Below, piece after piece: positions 9,786 through 20,177 of a stretch of DNA of 64,000 bases (its first letter is position 1; every line of letters begins with the position of its first letter). A program made the position numbers and the translations under genes. Source of the stretch: Nocardioides donggukensis. Lineage in GTDB: Bacteria > Actinomycetota > Actinomycetes > Propionibacteriales > Nocardioidaceae. The notes below the pieces were generated by a model. The model was not told the origin of the DNA and searched no databases. It was given only the letters and a program-made list of their open reading frames with translations. The stretch spans positions 558,001 to 622,000 of the forward strand of contig NZ_JACYXZ010000002.1 of assembly GCF_014842875.1 (NCBI RefSeq). The letters are read 5' to 3'.

Positions 9786-11151
9786 GGAAGCTGCCGTCCG
9801 CGCCGCGGTAGTCGAGCCCGGCGATGACGTAGACGACGCCGGTCCCCTGCTTCACCTGGATCGCGACCTGGCGGCCCTCGAGGCCGGTGAACTCGGCCCG
9901 GTTGGTCTCCACGGCTCCGTCGCCGTCGTAGTCCTTGTGCGCCTTGACGTCGAGTCGGGCCGCGCCCCCGAGGTCGAGCTGGAGCGCGCCCAGCGTCCAG
10001 CCGGCACCGCCGGCCGACCAGGTCCCGCTGACCGGGGCGAGCACCAGCGGTGGTGGTGCGGGAGGCTTCGTCGGCTCAGCGGGCTTCGGGGGTTGCTTCG
10101 GCGGCTTCGAGGGGGTCTTGGTCGGCTGCTTCACCGTGGGCGTGGACGGTGACTTGGTCGGGGCCTTGGTCGGGGCCGCGGTCGGCTGCTTGACCGGCTG
10201 CCTCACCGGTTGCCGGGCCGGCTGGGCCTTCCGGGCCGCTCGCGGCCTCTCCGCACTGGTCCGGGCGACCTGCGCCGGCTCCGGGGCCGGCGGCGCCGGG
10301 ATGTCGAAGACCCCGGTCTCGTAGCCGCGGGCGAAGGCCAGGACGAGGTCGACGTAGTAGGTCGAGTGGTTGTAGGAGAACACCGCGGCCCGGCGCCGCG
10401 ACTCCAGGCGCAGGTCGCCCGCGCGGCACAGGTAGGCCGCCGCGGCCAGCGCCGTGTCGTCGATGTCGTGCGGGTCGCGCCGCCCGTCCCGGTCCCCGTC
10501 GCGGGCGACCATGGCCCAGGTCGACGGGATGAACTGCATGGGCCCGACGGCCCGGTCCCAGGTGCGGTCACCGTCGAGCCGACCACCGTCGGTGTCGCGG
10601 ATCGCCGCGACCGGGCCGACGCCGTTGAGCGGGAGGCCGAGGATCTTCGGTCTGGCCACACCGTCGGAGCGGAGCTCGGCGTCGCCGTACCGTCCGTGGT
10701 CGGACTCCACCCGGCCGATCCCCGCGAGCAGCGGCCAGCGCAGGCCGCAGCCGGGGTCGACCCGCGCGGTGGTGGCCGCGGCCGCCTCGTAGGCGCGCCG
10801 GGCGACGACCGGCAGCCCGTAGGTCGTGGTGGCGCTGATCCCCCAGAGCCGGGTCCCGTTCGGGCTGACCCGGCTCGTCCGGTCCGGCTTCAGCCGGAAC
10901 CTGGCCCGGGCCGCCGTCGCCGGCCCGGTGGGCGCGTCGGAGGCGACCGTGGCGGTGCCGGCGGCATCGACGGAGTCGGTGGGAACGGCGGCGCTGGTCG
11001 CTGTGACCGGCACCTCGCCCTGGTACGCCGAGGCGCCGAGCAGCAGCGCGACGGTGACCGTGACCGCCCGCAGGGCGTGACCACGATGGCGGCGGGCCAG
11101 TCGGCAGGGACCGACACAGTTGCGGGCGCAGTGGCGATGACTCATGAGCAC
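9778..11151 (-). CDS. Secreted lytic murein transglycosylase with Pro/Lys/Thr-rich linker
   Basis: 457 residues from GTG 11151; ATG 11145 is an equally possible start, and no clear ribosome-binding site decides. An N-terminal membrane segment (ALRAVTVTVALLLGASAY) acts as signal or anchor. The catalytic MltB-like domain (about 145-290) has the glutamate in GIGRVESDHGR, then AVGPMQFIPSTW and FSYNHSTYYV. It should cleave the glycan strands of peptidoglycan. A long linker of Pro, Lys and Thr repeats (about 300-380), probably wall-spanning, leads to a small C-terminal domain with a DYDGDG calcium-like loop. Confidence 0.85.
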   Translation of the reverse strand: MLMSHRHCARNCVGPCRLARRHRGHALRAVTVTVALLLGASAYQGEVPVTATSAAVPTDSVDAAGTATVASDAPTGPATAARARFRLKPDRTSRVSPNGTRLWGISATTTYGLPVVARRAYEAAAATTARVDPGCGLRWPLLAGIGRVESDHGRYGDAELRSDGVARPKILGLPLNGVGPVAAIRDTDGGRLDGDRTWDRAVGPMQFIPSTWAMVARDGDRDGRRDPHDIDDTALAAAAYLCRAGDLRLESRRRAAVFSYNHSTYYVDLVLAFARGYETGVFDIPAPPAPEPAQVARTSAERPRAARKAQPARQPVRQPVKQPTAAPTKAPTKSPSTPTVKQPTKTPSKPPKQPPKPAEPTKPPAPPPLVLAPVSGTWSAGGAGWTLGALQLDLGGAARLDVKAHKDYDGDGAVETNRAEFTGLEGRQVAIQVKQGTGVVYVIAGLDYRGADGSFLS

Positions 11152-11245
11152 GACCGGTCGTGAAGTGGGGATGACGCGGTGAGCGTGACACGGCCGGACG
11201 CACCGCGTGCCCGAACCCGGACGAATGACCCGTTCGGGTCACCCG

Positions 11246-13594
11246 TCAGTGGGTCACGCGGTAGGCGTCGAAGACGCCGGGGACCGAGCGGACCGCACGT
11301 AGCACGCTGTCGAGGTGCTTGGCGTCGGCCATCTCGAAGGTGAACCGGCTCTTCGCGACCCGGTCCCGGGTGGTGCTCAGCGAGGCGCTGAGGATGTTCA
11401 CGTGGGTGTCCGAGAGCACCATCGTGATGTCGGAGAGCAGGCGGGACCGGTCCAGCGCCTCCACCTGGATGTTCACCAGGAACGTCGACTTCGCCGTGGG
11501 GGCCCAGGCGACGTCGACCAGGCGCTCGCGCTGGGCGGTGAGGCTGGAGGCGTTCGTGCAGTCGCAGCGGTGGACCGAGACGCCGCCGCCCTTGGTCACG
11601 AAGCCCAGGATCTCGTCGGGGGGCACGGGCGTGCAGCACTTGGCGAGCTTCACCCAGAGGCCGTCGGCGCCCTTGACGACGACCCCGGTGTCGTCGCCGG
11701 AGGCGACCCGGCCGCGGTGGCTGCGACCGGTGATCGTGACCCCCTCGGCGAGGTCCTCCGCCGCCCCCTGGTCGCCGCCGTGCAGGTCGATGACCTTGCG
11801 GACGACGGTCTGGGCGCCGAGGTTGCCCTCCCCCACCGCGGCGTACAGCGCGCTGACGTCGGCCAGCTTGAGCTGGACGGCGACCACGGTGAGCGACTCG
11901 TGCGAGAGCAGCCGCTTCAGCGGGAGGCCCTCCTTGCGCATGAGCTTGGCGATCTGCTCCTTGCCCTGCTCGATCGCCTCCTCCCGGCGCTCCTTGGTGA
12001 AGAAGTGCCGGATCTTCGAGCGGGCCCGCGGCGAGCGGACGAACGTCAGCCAGTCCCGCGACGGCCCGGCGGTGGGCGACTTGGAGGTGAACACCTCGAC
12101 CACGTCGCCGTTGTCGAGGGTCGACTCGAGCGGCAGCAGCCGGCCGTTCACGCGGGAGCCGATGGTGCGGTGCCCGACCTCGGTGTGCACCGCGTAGGCG
12201 AAGTCGACGGGGGTGGAGCCGGTGGGCAGCGCGATCACGTCGCCGCGGGGGGTGAAGACGTAGACCTCGGCGCGGTTGATCTCGAAGCGCAGGCTCTCCA
12301 GGAACTCGCCGGGGTCCTCGACGTCGTTCTGCCAGTCGAGGAGCTGCCGCACCCACGTCATGTCGCCGGTGTCGTCCTCGGCGCGGCGGTCGGTGTCGAC
12401 GCCGTTGCGCCCGTCCTCCTTGTACTTCCAGTGCGCGGCGACGCCGTACTCGGCGCGGCGGTGCATGGCGAAGGTGCGGATCTGCAGCTCGACCGGCTTG
12501 CCCTGCGGTCCGATGACGGTCGTGTGCAGCGACTGGTACATGTTGAACTTCGGCATCGCGACGTAGTCCTTGAACCGGCCGAGGACCGGGTTCCACCGGG
12601 CGTGCAGCACCCCGAGGGCGCTGTAGCAGTCGCGGTCGTCGTCGACCAGGATCCGGATGCCGACCAGGTCGTAGATGTCGGAGAAGTCCCGGCCGCCGAC
12701 GATCATCTTCTGGTAGATCGAGTAGTAGTGCTTGGGCCGGCCGGTCACCCGCGCCTTGATCCGGGCCTCCTTGAGGTCGCTCTCGACCCCCGTGATCACC
12801 TCGGCGAGGAACTGGTCGCGCGAGGGCGCCCGCTCGGCGACCATCCGGACGATCTCGTCGTAGATCTTCGGGTGCAGGGTGGCGAACGCGAGGTCCTCGA
12901 GCTCCCACTTGAGGGTGTTCATGCCGAGCCGGTGCGCCAGCGGCGCGTAGATGTCGAGCGTCTCGCGGGCCTTGCGCTCCTGGGTCTCCTGCTTGACGTA
13001 GCGCAGCGTCCGCATGTTGTGCAGCCGGTCCGCGAGCTTGATGACCAGCACCCGGATGTCGCGGCTCATCGCGACGATCATCTTGCGGATCGTCTCGGCC
13101 TGCGCGGAGTCGCCGTACTTCACCTTGTCGAGCTTGGTGACGCCGTCGACGAGCCGGGCGACCTCGTCGCCGAAGTCGGTGCGGAGCTGCTCCAGCGTGT
13201 ACGGCGTGTCCTCGACCGTGTCGTGCAGCAGCGACGCGACCAGGGTCGGCTCGGTCATGCCGATGTCGGCCAGGATCGTGGTCACCGCGAGCGGGTGGGT
13301 GATGTAGGGGTCGCCGCTCTTGCGCATCTGCCCGTCGTGCATGCGCTCCGCGACGGCGTAGGCGCGCTCGAGGAGGGCCAGGTCGGCCTTCGGGTGGTTG
13401 GCGCGGACCGACCGGAAGAGCGGCTCGAGAACCGGGTTGCCGCCGGTCGGGCGGGCACCGATGCGAGCCAGCCGGGCCCGCATCCGCCGGCCAGACGGCG
13501 CACCGGAGGGTTCGGCAGCGGCCCGCTCCGGCTGCTCCGGGCGGCCGGTGTCGACACCGGTGCCGGAGGAGGCGGAGGGCAGGTCCTCGCTCAT
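11246..13594 (-). CDS. relA: Bifunctional (p)ppGpp synthetase/hydrolase Rel
   Basis: 782 residues and full length for a long RSH enzyme. It has the HD hydrolase domain with HDTVED at 124-129, the synthetase domain ([12 protein letters not shown] and [15 protein letters not shown]), a TGS domain ([19 protein letters not shown]), the conserved cysteine pair [11 protein letters not shown] and a C-terminal ACT domain. Both active sites look intact, so it should make and destroy the stringent-response alarmone and respond to stalled ribosomes. It lies 73 nt after apt in the conserved actinobacterial secDF-apt-rel order. Confidence 0.97.
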   Translation of the reverse strand: MSEDLPSASSGTGVDTGRPEQPERAAAEPSGAPSGRRMRARLARIGARPTGGNPVLEPLFRSVRANHPKADLALLERAYAVAERMHDGQMRKSGDPYITHPLAVTTILADIGMTEPTLVASLLHDTVEDTPYTLEQLRTDFGDEVARLVDGVTKLDKVKYGDSAQAETIRKMIVAMSRDIRVLVIKLADRLHNMRTLRYVKQETQERKARETLDIYAPLAHRLGMNTLKWELEDLAFATLHPKIYDEIVRMVAERAPSRDQFLAEVITGVESDLKEARIKARVTGRPKHYYSIYQKMIVGGRDFSDIYDLVGIRILVDDDRDCYSALGVLHARWNPVLGRFKDYVAMPKFNMYQSLHTTVIGPQGKPVELQIRTFAMHRRAEYGVAAHWKYKEDGRNGVDTDRRAEDDTGDMTWVRQLLDWQNDVEDPGEFLESLRFEINRAEVYVFTPRGDVIALPTGSTPVDFAYAVHTEVGHRTIGSRVNGRLLPLESTLDNGDVVEVFTSKSPTAGPSRDWLTFVRSPRARSKIRHFFTKERREEAIEQGKEQIAKLMRKEGLPLKRLLSHESLTVVAVQLKLADVSALYAAVGEGNLGAQTVVRKVIDLHGGDQGAAEDLAEGVTITGRSHRGRVASGDDTGVVVKGADGLWVKLAKCCTPVPPDEILGFVTKGGGVSVHRCDCTNASSLTAQRERLVDVAWAPTAKSTFLVNIQVEALDRSRLLSDITMVLSDTHVNILSASLSTTRDRVAKSRFTFEMADAKHLDSVLRAVRSVPGVFDAYRVTH

Positions 13595-13667
13595 TCGCCC
13601 AGTGTAGGAGGACCGGCCGGACGATGCCGCACCCAGTGCGTCCGTGGGTGCCGTCGGAGGGGCGGTC

Positions 13668-14207
13668 CTAGACCTGGCCGAGCGCCAGCAGCGGCAGGTC
13701 GCCGATCGCCTCGCGCCCGGGGAGGAAGCTCAGCTCAAGCAGCACGGCGGCGCCGTGCGCGACGCCGCCGCAGGACTCGACGAGCCGTCGGGTGGCGGCC
13801 ATCGTGCCCCCGGTGGCCAGCACGTCGTCGACCAGCAGCACTCGGCTGCCGGGGGCGATCGCGTCGGTGTGGATCTCCAGGGTCGCCTCGCCGTACTCCA
13901 GCGAGTAGCTCTCGGTGTGCGTCTCCCGCGGCAGCTTGCCCTCCTTGCGGACCGGGACGAAGCCCACGCCGAGCTCGAGGGCGACCGGGGCGCCGAGGAT
14001 GAAGCCGCGCGACTCCATGCCGAGCACCAGGTCGACCGCGGTGCGACCGTCGTCGTCGCGGCCGGCCGCCGCGAGCGCGTGCACGACGGCGGTCAGCGCC
14101 CCGTGGTCGGCGAGCAGCGGGGTGATGTCCTTGTAGACGATCCCCGGCTCGGGGTAGTCGGGCACGTCGCGGACCAGTCGGGACAGGGCCTCGGTGACGT
14201 CGCTCAT
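13668..14207 (-). CDS. apt: Adenine phosphoribosyltransferase
   Basis: 179 residues from ATG 14207, overlapping the secF stop by 4 nt; a longer reading frame through secF is not coding. It converts adenine and PRPP to AMP (purine salvage). The PRPP-binding loop [16 protein letters not shown], the N-terminal [15 protein letters not shown] segment and the [11 protein letters not shown] hood motif are all present. It belongs to the secD-secF-apt-rel block found in most actinobacteria. Confidence 0.96.
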   Translation of the reverse strand: MSDVTEALSRLVRDVPDYPEPGIVYKDITPLLADHGALTAVVHALAAAGRDDDGRTAVDLVLGMESRGFILGAPVALELGVGFVPVRKEGKLPRETHTESYSLEYGEATLEIHTDAIAPGSRVLLVDDVLATGGTMAATRRLVESCGGVAHGAAVLLELSFLPGREAIGDLPLLALGQV

Positions 14208-15346
14208 CGCTTGCCTCGCTTGGCTCGGGTCTGACGGGAGGGCTGGGTGCGCTTCGCCGAGGCGCTGGCCCGCACCGGACGGGCCGGCGCGGGCTCGGGC
14301 CGGGACGTGGCGCCTGACGTGCCGCCCGTCTTGGCGGGGGCCTGCGCGGCCTTCCCCGCCCGGGGGCGCCGGGAGCCGGCTCGCTTCTCGGCCAGCCGGA
14401 TCTCCTTCTCCCCCGACTTCAGCTGCACCAGCAGGGGGGTGGCGATGAAGATCGAGGAGTACGCACCGGCCGCCATGCCCACGAACAGCGCCAGGGCGAG
14501 GTCCTTGAGCGAGCCGGAGCCGAGCTGGACCACGCCGACCCAGAGGATCGCCGCCACCGGCAGCAGCGCCACGACGGTGGTGTTGATCGAGCGGACCAGG
14601 GTCTGGTTCACCGCCAGGTTGGCCGCCCGGGCGTACGTCGTGCGCCGGGCCCGCAGGTCGGCGGTGTTCTCCCGGACCTTGTCGAAGACCACCACGGTGT
14701 CGTAGAGCGAGAAGCCGAGGATCGTGAGCAGGCCGGTCACCGTGGCCGGTGAGACCTCGAAGCCGGACAGCGCGTAGATGCCGACCGTGATCACCACGTC
14801 GTGGCCGAGCGCCACCAGCGACGCCACCGAGGCCTTCCACTCGCGGAAGTAGGCCCAGATGAACAGCACGACGAGGACCAGGAAGACGACCAGGCCCAGC
14901 ACCGCGCGCTCGATGATGTCGCGGCCCCAGCTCGCCCCGATGTTGCTGAGCGACAGGTCGTCGGCGGTGGCGCCGGTGACCTCCTGGATGACGGCGGAGA
15001 CCCGGTCCACCTCGTCGAGCTCGAGGCTCTCGGTCTGGACCAGGATCGCCTCGGCGCCGCTGGTCGTGACCACCGGCTGCTCCGCGTCCTCGATGCCGAG
15101 GGCGGCGATCTCCTCGCGGAGCCGGTCCGCGGTGTCCTGGGTGACCTGGTCGGCCGGCAGGGTGACGGCGTACTCGGTGCCGCCCTCGAACTCGATGCCG
15201 AAGTTGAGCCCCTTGGCGAACAGGCCGAACATCGCGATCACGATCAGCACCGCGGAGACGGCGTACCAGGTGCGCCGCCGGCCGACGAAGTCGACCGAGA
15301 CCTCGCCCTCGTAGAGCGCGCTGCCGAGACGGGAGAAGCGGCTCAT
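14204..15346 (-). CDS. secF: Protein translocase subunit SecF
   Basis: 380 residues with six membrane helices and one large external domain after the first helix (about 45-135). The fourth-helix region LTILGFSLYDTVVVFDKVRE is diagnostic. With SecD it uses the proton gradient to pull exported proteins through SecYEG. The tail from about residue 305 is a long basic, Ala/Pro-rich cytoplasmic extension common in actinobacterial SecF. The start overlaps the secD stop by 4 nt. Confidence 0.96.
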   Translation of the reverse strand: MSRFSRLGSALYEGEVSVDFVGRRRTWYAVSAVLIVIAMFGLFAKGLNFGIEFEGGTEYAVTLPADQVTQDTADRLREEIAALGIEDAEQPVVTTSGAEAILVQTESLELDEVDRVSAVIQEVTGATADDLSLSNIGASWGRDIIERAVLGLVVFLVLVVLFIWAYFREWKASVASLVALGHDVVITVGIYALSGFEVSPATVTGLLTILGFSLYDTVVVFDKVRENTADLRARRTTYARAANLAVNQTLVRSINTTVVALLPVAAILWVGVVQLGSGSLKDLALALFVGMAAGAYSSIFIATPLLVQLKSGEKEIRLAEKRAGSRRPRAGKAAQAPAKTGGTSGATSRPEPAPARPVRASASAKRTQPSRQTRAKRGKR

Positions 15347-17037
15347 CGGGCACCGCCTGCGGCGACGCCGGGCAGTCGGTCGAGGCCGAGGTTCTCCGCG
15401 TCCAGGCCCGAGAGCCGGTGGCCGCGGTGGAAGAAGGCGAACCGCCCGAGCCAGGTGACCAGCGGCTTGGTGAAGAAGAAGAACACCACCAGGTCGATCA
15501 GCGTCACCAGGCCGAGGGTGAACGCGAAGCCGCGCACCTCGTCGATGGCGAAGATGTAGAGCACCAGCGCGGCGAGCAGCGAGACCGTGTCGGCGGCCAG
15601 GCAGGTGTTGCGGGCCCGGAGCCAGCCGGCCTCGACCGCGACCCGCATCGACTTGCCCTCGCGCATCTCGTCGCGGATCCGCTCGAAGAAGACGATGAAC
15701 GAGTCCGCGGTGATGCCGACGGCCACGATCAGTCCGGCGATGCCGGGCAGCGAGACGGTGAACCCGGCGCCCTGGCTGAGCAGCAGCACCATGCCGTAGG
15801 TGATCACGCCGGCGGTGAGCAGCGAGGCGATGACCACGGTGCCGAGGCCGCGGTAGTAGAGCAGGCAGTAGAGCATCACGACGAGCAGGCCGACGACGCC
15901 CGCCCAGATGCCGGCGCTGAGCTGGTTGCCGGCCAGCGAGGGGCCGATCGTGTCGTTCTTCGGGTCGTCCTCGAAGGCGACCGGCAGCGCTCCGAACTTG
16001 AGGCTGGTGGCCAGGTCGGTGGCGGTCTGCTCGTTGAAGTCACCGCTGATGCTCGCCCGGCCGTCGGTGATCACCGCCTCCATCGTGGGGGCGGAGATGA
16101 CGGTGCCGTCGAGCACGATCGCGAACTGCTGGCGGCCGTTCACGAGCGCCTGCGAGACGGTGCCGAAGGCGCGGGCGCCGGCGTCGTCGAGCCCGAGCTG
16201 GACCTGCCAGTCGATGGCCCGGGCGTCCTGGCCGGCCTCGGCGCTGGTGAGCTGGGTGCCCTCGACCACGGACGGGGAGAGGAGGTACTTCACGCCGTCG
16301 TCGTCACAGGTGACCAACGGCTCGCCCGGGCCGTCGTCCGGCCGCTCCTCCAGGGGGCAGGTGGCCTGGCTGAACGCGGTGATCGACGGCTGGCCGGGGG
16401 CGTCCTTGAAGGCGAGCGCCTCCTCGACGTCGGCGGGCGCCTGTCGGCCGCCCTCCTGGGTGCCGTCCTGCGGGGAGCCGGTGGGGTCCTCGGTGGGCGT
16501 CGTCTCGTCGTCGGCGGCGAGGGCCGGTGCCGGCCGGTTGGCGCTGCCGGTGGGGTCGTCGGGGTTCTGGCCGTCCGGGTTCTGGCCGTCCGGGTTCTGG
16601 CCGTCCGGGTTCTGGCCGTCGGGGGCCTGGTCACCCGGGGCCGGCTCCTGCGCCCCGGCGCACGGGCCCTGCCGCACGGTGCTGCAGGCGACCAGGCGGA
16701 ACCGCAGCTGGGCCTGGCGCCGGACCACCTCGACCAGGGCCTGGTTCGACTCCCCCGGGATCTCGACGACGATGTTGGTGTCGCCCTGGGTGGTCACGTC
16801 CGCCTCGGCCACCCCGGACCCGTTGACGCGGCGATTGACGATGTCGGCGGCCTCGTCGAGCGCCTCGGAGCTGACGTCGTCGTCGGCGGCGCGCAGCGTG
16901 ATCCGCTGGCCGCCCTGGAGGTCGAGCCCGAGGGCGGGCTTCCAGCTGCCGGCGAGCGCGACCAGCCCGAAGAGGACGGCGACGCCGATGCCGAACACCA
17001 CCAGGGTGCGGCCGGCGGACCGAGATGTGCCGGCCAC
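15343..17037 (-). CDS. secD: Protein translocase subunit SecD
   Basis: 564 residues with an N-terminal helix, the DLQGGQRITL motif at about 39, a large external P1 domain, then five helices with the GITADSFIVFFERIRDE motif. It partners SecF. Residues about 139-159 hold four perfect copies of the pentapeptide PDGQN, encoded by a 15-bp tandem repeat (about 16564-16623). They sit within a longer Pro/Thr/Asp-rich insertion in the external domain (about 130-185), which looks like a disordered linker. The gene is coupled to secF by a 4-nt overlap. Confidence 0.96.
   Translation of the reverse strand: MAGTSRSAGRTLVVFGIGVAVLFGLVALAGSWKPALGLDLQGGQRITLRAADDDVSSEALDEAADIVNRRVNGSGVAEADVTTQGDTNIVVEIPGESNQALVEVVRRQAQLRFRLVACSTVRQGPCAGAQEPAPGDQAPDGQNPDGQNPDGQNPDGQNPDDPTGSANRPAPALAADDETTPTEDPTGSPQDGTQEGGRQAPADVEEALAFKDAPGQPSITAFSQATCPLEERPDDGPGEPLVTCDDDGVKYLLSPSVVEGTQLTSAEAGQDARAIDWQVQLGLDDAGARAFGTVSQALVNGRQQFAIVLDGTVISAPTMEAVITDGRASISGDFNEQTATDLATSLKFGALPVAFEDDPKNDTIGPSLAGNQLSAGIWAGVVGLLVVMLYCLLYYRGLGTVVIASLLTAGVITYGMVLLLSQGAGFTVSLPGIAGLIVAVGITADSFIVFFERIRDEMREGKSMRVAVEAGWLRARNTCLAADTVSLLAALVLYIFAIDEVRGFAFTLGLVTLIDLVVFFFFTKPLVTWLGRFAFFHRGHRLSGLDAENLGLDRLPGVAAGGAR
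16564..16623 (-). repeat. 15-bp tandem repeat inside secD
   Basis: Four head-to-tail copies of a 15-nt unit (read on the plus strand as GTTCTGGCCGTCCGG), each encoding PDGQN in the external domain of SecD. The copies are near-identical, which points to recent slippage rather than old divergence. Confidence 0.8.
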
Positions 17038-17041
17038 GCGG

Positions 17042-17419
17042 TCAGCGGTCCTGGCCGGGTGCCTGCCCCGGGCCGGTGTCGGTGCCGGTGTCGGGGCCGG
17101 TCTCGGGGTCGGTCCCGGCCTCGCCCGGCTCGATGGCCTCGTGGTCGGTCAGGGACGCGGCGGGATCGGGGACCCCGACGATGGCCTGGCGGGCGGCGGT
17201 GACGACGACGCCGTCGGCGATCAGCAGGCCGACCTTGTCGTCGTCGAGGCTGGCGATGGTGCCGAAGAAGCCACTGCTGGTGATCACCCGGTCCCCCACG
17301 GACAGCCCGCGCTGGATGGCCTGCGTCTGCTTCTGGCGCTTGGACGCCGGTCGGATGACCAGCAGCCAGAAGACCAGGAAGATGCCGACGATCGGCAGCA
17401 GGGATGCGATGTCTGCCAC
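17042..17419 (-). CDS. yajC: Sec translocase accessory subunit YajC
   Basis: 125 residues from GTG 17419, which has GAGAGG 9 nt upstream; longer in-frame starts lack a ribosome-binding site and conservation. A single N-terminal helix (LLPIVGIFLVFWLLVIRPA) is followed by the small soluble YajC fold (VGDRVITSSGFFGTIASL). The acidic Gly/Thr/Asp tail from about residue 85 is variable in the family. It associates with SecDF, and the gene lies 4 nt before secD. Confidence 0.92.
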   Translation of the reverse strand: MADIASLLPIVGIFLVFWLLVIRPASKRQKQTQAIQRGLSVGDRVITSSGFFGTIASLDDDKVGLLIADGVVVTAARQAIVGVPDPAASLTDHEAIEPGEAGTDPETGPDTGTDTGPGQAPGQDR

Positions 17420-17474
17420 GGGAATTGACCTCTCGAGGAGTGGATGGACGACCAACCGGGGAGTGTAGCCGTCG

Positions 17475-18548
17475 TCACTCCTCGAACAGCGTGGCCTCCC
17501 CCGGTGCGCCACCGAACGCCGTGGCCGGGGCCGTCAGCCCGAGGTGCCGCCAGGCGGTGGCGGTGGCGACCCGGCCGCGCGGCGTACGCGCCAGCAGCCC
17601 GAGTCGCACCAGGAAGGGCTCGGCGACCTCCTCGACGGTCTCGCGCTCCTCGCCGACCGCGACCGCGAGCGTGGAGAGGCCGACCGGGCCGCCGCCGAAG
17701 CGCCGGCAGAGCGCGTCGAGGACGCCTCGGTCGAGACGGTCGAGACCCGACGCGTCGACCTCGTACAGCTCGAGCGCCTTGCGGGCCACGTCGTGGGAGA
17801 CCACCCCGTCGGCACGGACCTGGGCGTAGTCGCGGACCCGACGAAGGAGACGGTTCGCGATCCGCGGCGTGCCGCGAGATCGGGAGGCGATCTCGCGGGA
17901 GCCCTCGTCGGTGAGGCGTACCTCGAGGAGGCCGGCGCTGCGGTGCACGATCTGGTCGAGCTCGGCCGGCTCGTAGAACTCGAGGTGCGCGGTGAAGCCG
18001 AAGCGGTCACGCAACGGCCCCGGGAGCAGCCCGGCACGGGTGGTGGCACCGACGAGGGTGAAGGAGGGGATCTCGAGTGGGATCGCGGTGGCGCCCGGGC
18101 CCTTGCCGATGACCACGTCGACCCGGAAGTCCTCCATGGCCATGTAGAGCATCTCCTCGGCGGCCCGGGACATCCGGTGGATCTCGTCGACGAAGAGGAC
18201 GTCGCCCTCCTGCAGCCCGGACAGGATCGCCGCGAGGTCGCCGGCGTGGGTGATGGCCGGACCGCTGGTGAGCCGCAGCGGGGCGCCGAGCTCGCCGGCG
18301 ATGATCATGGCCAGCGTGGTCTTGCCGAGCCCCGGGGGGCCGGAGAGCAGCACGTGGTCGGGAGCCCGGCCGCGGGCGCGGGCGGCGTCGAGCACCAGGC
18401 CGAGCTGTTCGCGCACCCGGTGCTGGCCGACGACCTCCGCCAGCGATCGCGGCCGGAGCGCGGCCTCGACGGCCCGCTCGTCGCTGTCCGCGTCGGCGGC
18501 GGTGAGCCGGGCCAGGTGCTCCTCTTCGGCAGCGTCGAGGTGGTTCAT
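17475..18548 (-). CDS. ruvB: Holliday junction branch migration helicase RuvB
   Basis: 357 residues with Walker [10 protein letters not shown] (70-78), Walker B VDEIHR, sensor 1 [10 protein letters not shown], the arginine finger RDRFGF and the C-terminal winged helix ([14 protein letters not shown]). This hexameric AAA+ motor drives branch migration with RuvA. The last 20 or so residues are variable. Four nt separate it from ruvA, and the ruvCAB group lies behind a LexA box. Confidence 0.97.
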   Translation of the reverse strand: MNHLDAAEEEHLARLTAADADSDERAVEAALRPRSLAEVVGQHRVREQLGLVLDAARARGRAPDHVLLSGPPGLGKTTLAMIIAGELGAPLRLTSGPAITHAGDLAAILSGLQEGDVLFVDEIHRMSRAAEEMLYMAMEDFRVDVVIGKGPGATAIPLEIPSFTLVGATTRAGLLPGPLRDRFGFTAHLEFYEPAELDQIVHRSAGLLEVRLTDEGSREIASRSRGTPRIANRLLRRVRDYAQVRADGVVSHDVARKALELYEVDASGLDRLDRGVLDALCRRFGGGPVGLSTLAVAVGEERETVEEVAEPFLVRLGLLARTPRGRVATATAWRHLGLTAPATAFGGAPGEATLFEE

Positions 18549-18552
18549 GGGC

Positions 18553-19176
18553 TCAGCCCTTCCTCATGGTCTGGAGCGCGGCCCTCAGGAGCGCGCCGAC
18601 GTCGGGCTCCTTGCCTGCCTGGCCCGCGGCGCCCGCCTGGCCGGCCACGTCGTCGACGGCGCGCTCGGCCTCCTTGGCCGACCAGCCGAGCCCGACCAGG
18701 CCCTGGTGCACCTGGTCCCGCCACGGGGCCCCGGTGGAGGGTACGCCGGTGCGGGTGGCCGGCGCGGAGCCGACGGGGGCACCGAGCCTGTCGCGAAGCT
18801 CGAGGATGATCCGCTGGGCACCCTTCTGGCCGATGCCGGGGACCGAGGTGAGGGTCTTGACGTCCTCGGCCGCCACGGCCGCGCGCAGGTCGTCGGGGCC
18901 GAGGACGGCGAGCATTGCCTGGGCCAGCTTGGGCCCCACGCCGCTCGCGGTCTGCAGGAGCTCGAAGGACGCCTTCTCGTCGTCGTCGAGGAACCCGAAC
19001 AGCGTGAGGGACTCCTCCCGGACCACCATGCTGGTCGGCAGGGTCGCCTGCTCGCCGGCGCGGAGGGTGGCCAGCGTGCCGGGCGTGCACATCAGCTCGA
19101 GGCCCACTCCCCCGACCTCGAGGACGGCGCTGTTCAGGGTGACTCCGGCGACGGTGCCGCTGACGAACGCGATCAT
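18553..19176 (-). CDS. ruvA: Holliday junction binding protein RuvA
   Basis: 207 residues from ATG 19176. It has an N-terminal OB fold ([21 protein letters not shown]), two helix-hairpin-helix segments ([18 protein letters not shown] and [19 protein letters not shown]) and the C-terminal three-helix domain ([15 protein letters not shown]) that contacts RuvB. A tetramer of it holds the four-way junction flat. It sits between ruvC and ruvB. Confidence 0.96.
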   Translation of the reverse strand: MIAFVSGTVAGVTLNSAVLEVGGVGLELMCTPGTLATLRAGEQATLPTSMVVREESLTLFGFLDDDEKASFELLQTASGVGPKLAQAMLAVLGPDDLRAAVAAEDVKTLTSVPGIGQKGAQRIILELRDRLGAPVGSAPATRTGVPSTGAPWRDQVHQGLVGLGWSAKEAERAVDDVAGQAGAAGQAGKEPDVGALLRAALQTMRKG

Positions 19177-19219
19177 GTCCTGCCTTCCTTCGGCTGCTTC
19201 CTGTCGGGCGGCTGCTGGG

Positions 19220-19738
19220 TCATGTCCGGCCGGCTCGCGCCAGGGCGGCGTCGATCCGCGACTGGGCACCGCCGCGCCAGATGTGGGTGATCGCGAGCGC
19301 CAGGGCATCCGCGGCGTCGGCCGGGCGCGGCGCCTCCTGGAGGCGCAGCAGGCGGGTGACCATGGCGCCCACCTGGGCCTTGTCGGCCCGGCCACTGCCC
19401 GAGACGGCGGCCTTGACCTCGCTGGGCGTGTGCAGCGCCACCGGCAGCCCACGGCGGGCGGCGACGAGCAGCGCGATCCCACTGGCCTGGGCGGTGCCCA
19501 TGACCGTGCGCAGGTTGTGCTGGGCGAAGACCCGCTCGACGGCGACCGCGTCGGGACGGAGCCGGTCGAGACACTCCTCGACACCGGCCTCGATCGCTAC
19601 CAGACGTTGCGCGAGCGGGAGGTCCGCCGAGGTGCGGACGACGCCGACGTCCACCAGGGACAGCGGTCGGCCCGGCGAGCCGTCGACCACGCCCCACCCG
19701 CACCGGGTCAGGCCAGGGTCGATGCCGAGCACCCGCAT
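19220..19738 (-). CDS. ruvC: Holliday junction resolvase RuvC
   Basis: 172 residues from ATG 19738; AAGGTGG lies just upstream, and longer in-frame starts read through the promoter region. The catalytic acidic residues are in [10 protein letters not shown] (Asp7), AVERVF and the C-terminal [14 protein letters not shown]. It cuts Holliday junctions in the complex with RuvAB. It is the first gene of the ruvCAB cluster, with a LexA operator 20 nt before its start. Confidence 0.96.
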   Translation of the reverse strand: MRVLGIDPGLTRCGWGVVDGSPGRPLSLVDVGVVRTSADLPLAQRLVAIEAGVEECLDRLRPDAVAVERVFAQHNLRTVMGTAQASGIALLVAARRGLPVALHTPSEVKAAVSGSGRADKAQVGAMVTRLLRLQEAPRPADAADALALAITHIWRGGAQSRIDAALARAGRT

Positions 19739-19757
19739 GGATCCACCTTCGTCGTCC

Positions 19758-19769
19758 GAACACCTGTTC
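19758..19769. promoter_or_regulatory. LexA (SOS) operator before ruvC
   Basis: GAACACCTGTTC, flanked by C and G (CGAAC....GTTCG), matches the actinobacterial LexA consensus. It lies 20 nt upstream of the ruvC start. The core is the exact reverse complement of the box before recA at 59638-59649. Since both genes are on the minus strand, the two operators face their genes in opposite orientation. Confidence 0.85.
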
Positions 19770-20004
19770 GCCCCAACGTATCCGCCGCACTCCCCTCCCA
19801 CGCCCCCGACACGCGCGCAGCCCTGCGGATGCCCGTCGGGTCGGCCGCGAGCTTCGGCGAGGCCCCTCGGCACGCGGCGTTGCCCCTTGCGCCGGTCTGG
19901 CGTGCGGAACGACGTGCAGCGACCACCAGGTTCGGGTGCACCCGGCCCCGGACACGGGGTGCTGCACGTAGTCCTGCCAGGCACCGGGGATCGACGCGGT
20001 CCTC

Positions 20005-20108
20005 GGTGGTTGAGGAGCGAGCGCCAGCGATCTCCGGTGGTTGAGGAGCGAGCGCCAGCGATCTCCGGTGGTTGAGGAGCGAGCACCAGCGAGCGTCTCG
20101 AAACCACC
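20005..20108. repeat. REP-like array, left of the HNH gene (3 copies)
   Basis: Two identical 31-nt units (20005-20035 and 20036-20066) abut head to tail, and a third full-length unit at 20067-20108 closes with the complement of its own beginning (GGTGGTT...AACCACC). The core GGTTGAGGAGCGAGC reads in the opposite direction to the array at 21831-22193 and belongs to the same family. The rest of the 440-nt gap between ruvC and the HNH gene holds the LexA box and no visible gene. Confidence 0.85.
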
Positions 20109-20177
20109 CCCAACCACCGGTGGACATGCCACTGTCCCCACCCGATGCCGCCTGGGGTGGGGTGTGGGGCGGTGTCC

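Noticed and set aside
11142..12908. Long minus-strand frame of 588 codons
   Set aside because: It is a shifted-frame shadow of rel with Arg/Pro/Gly-rich translation and no conserved features; rel itself has all RSH motifs in the other frame.
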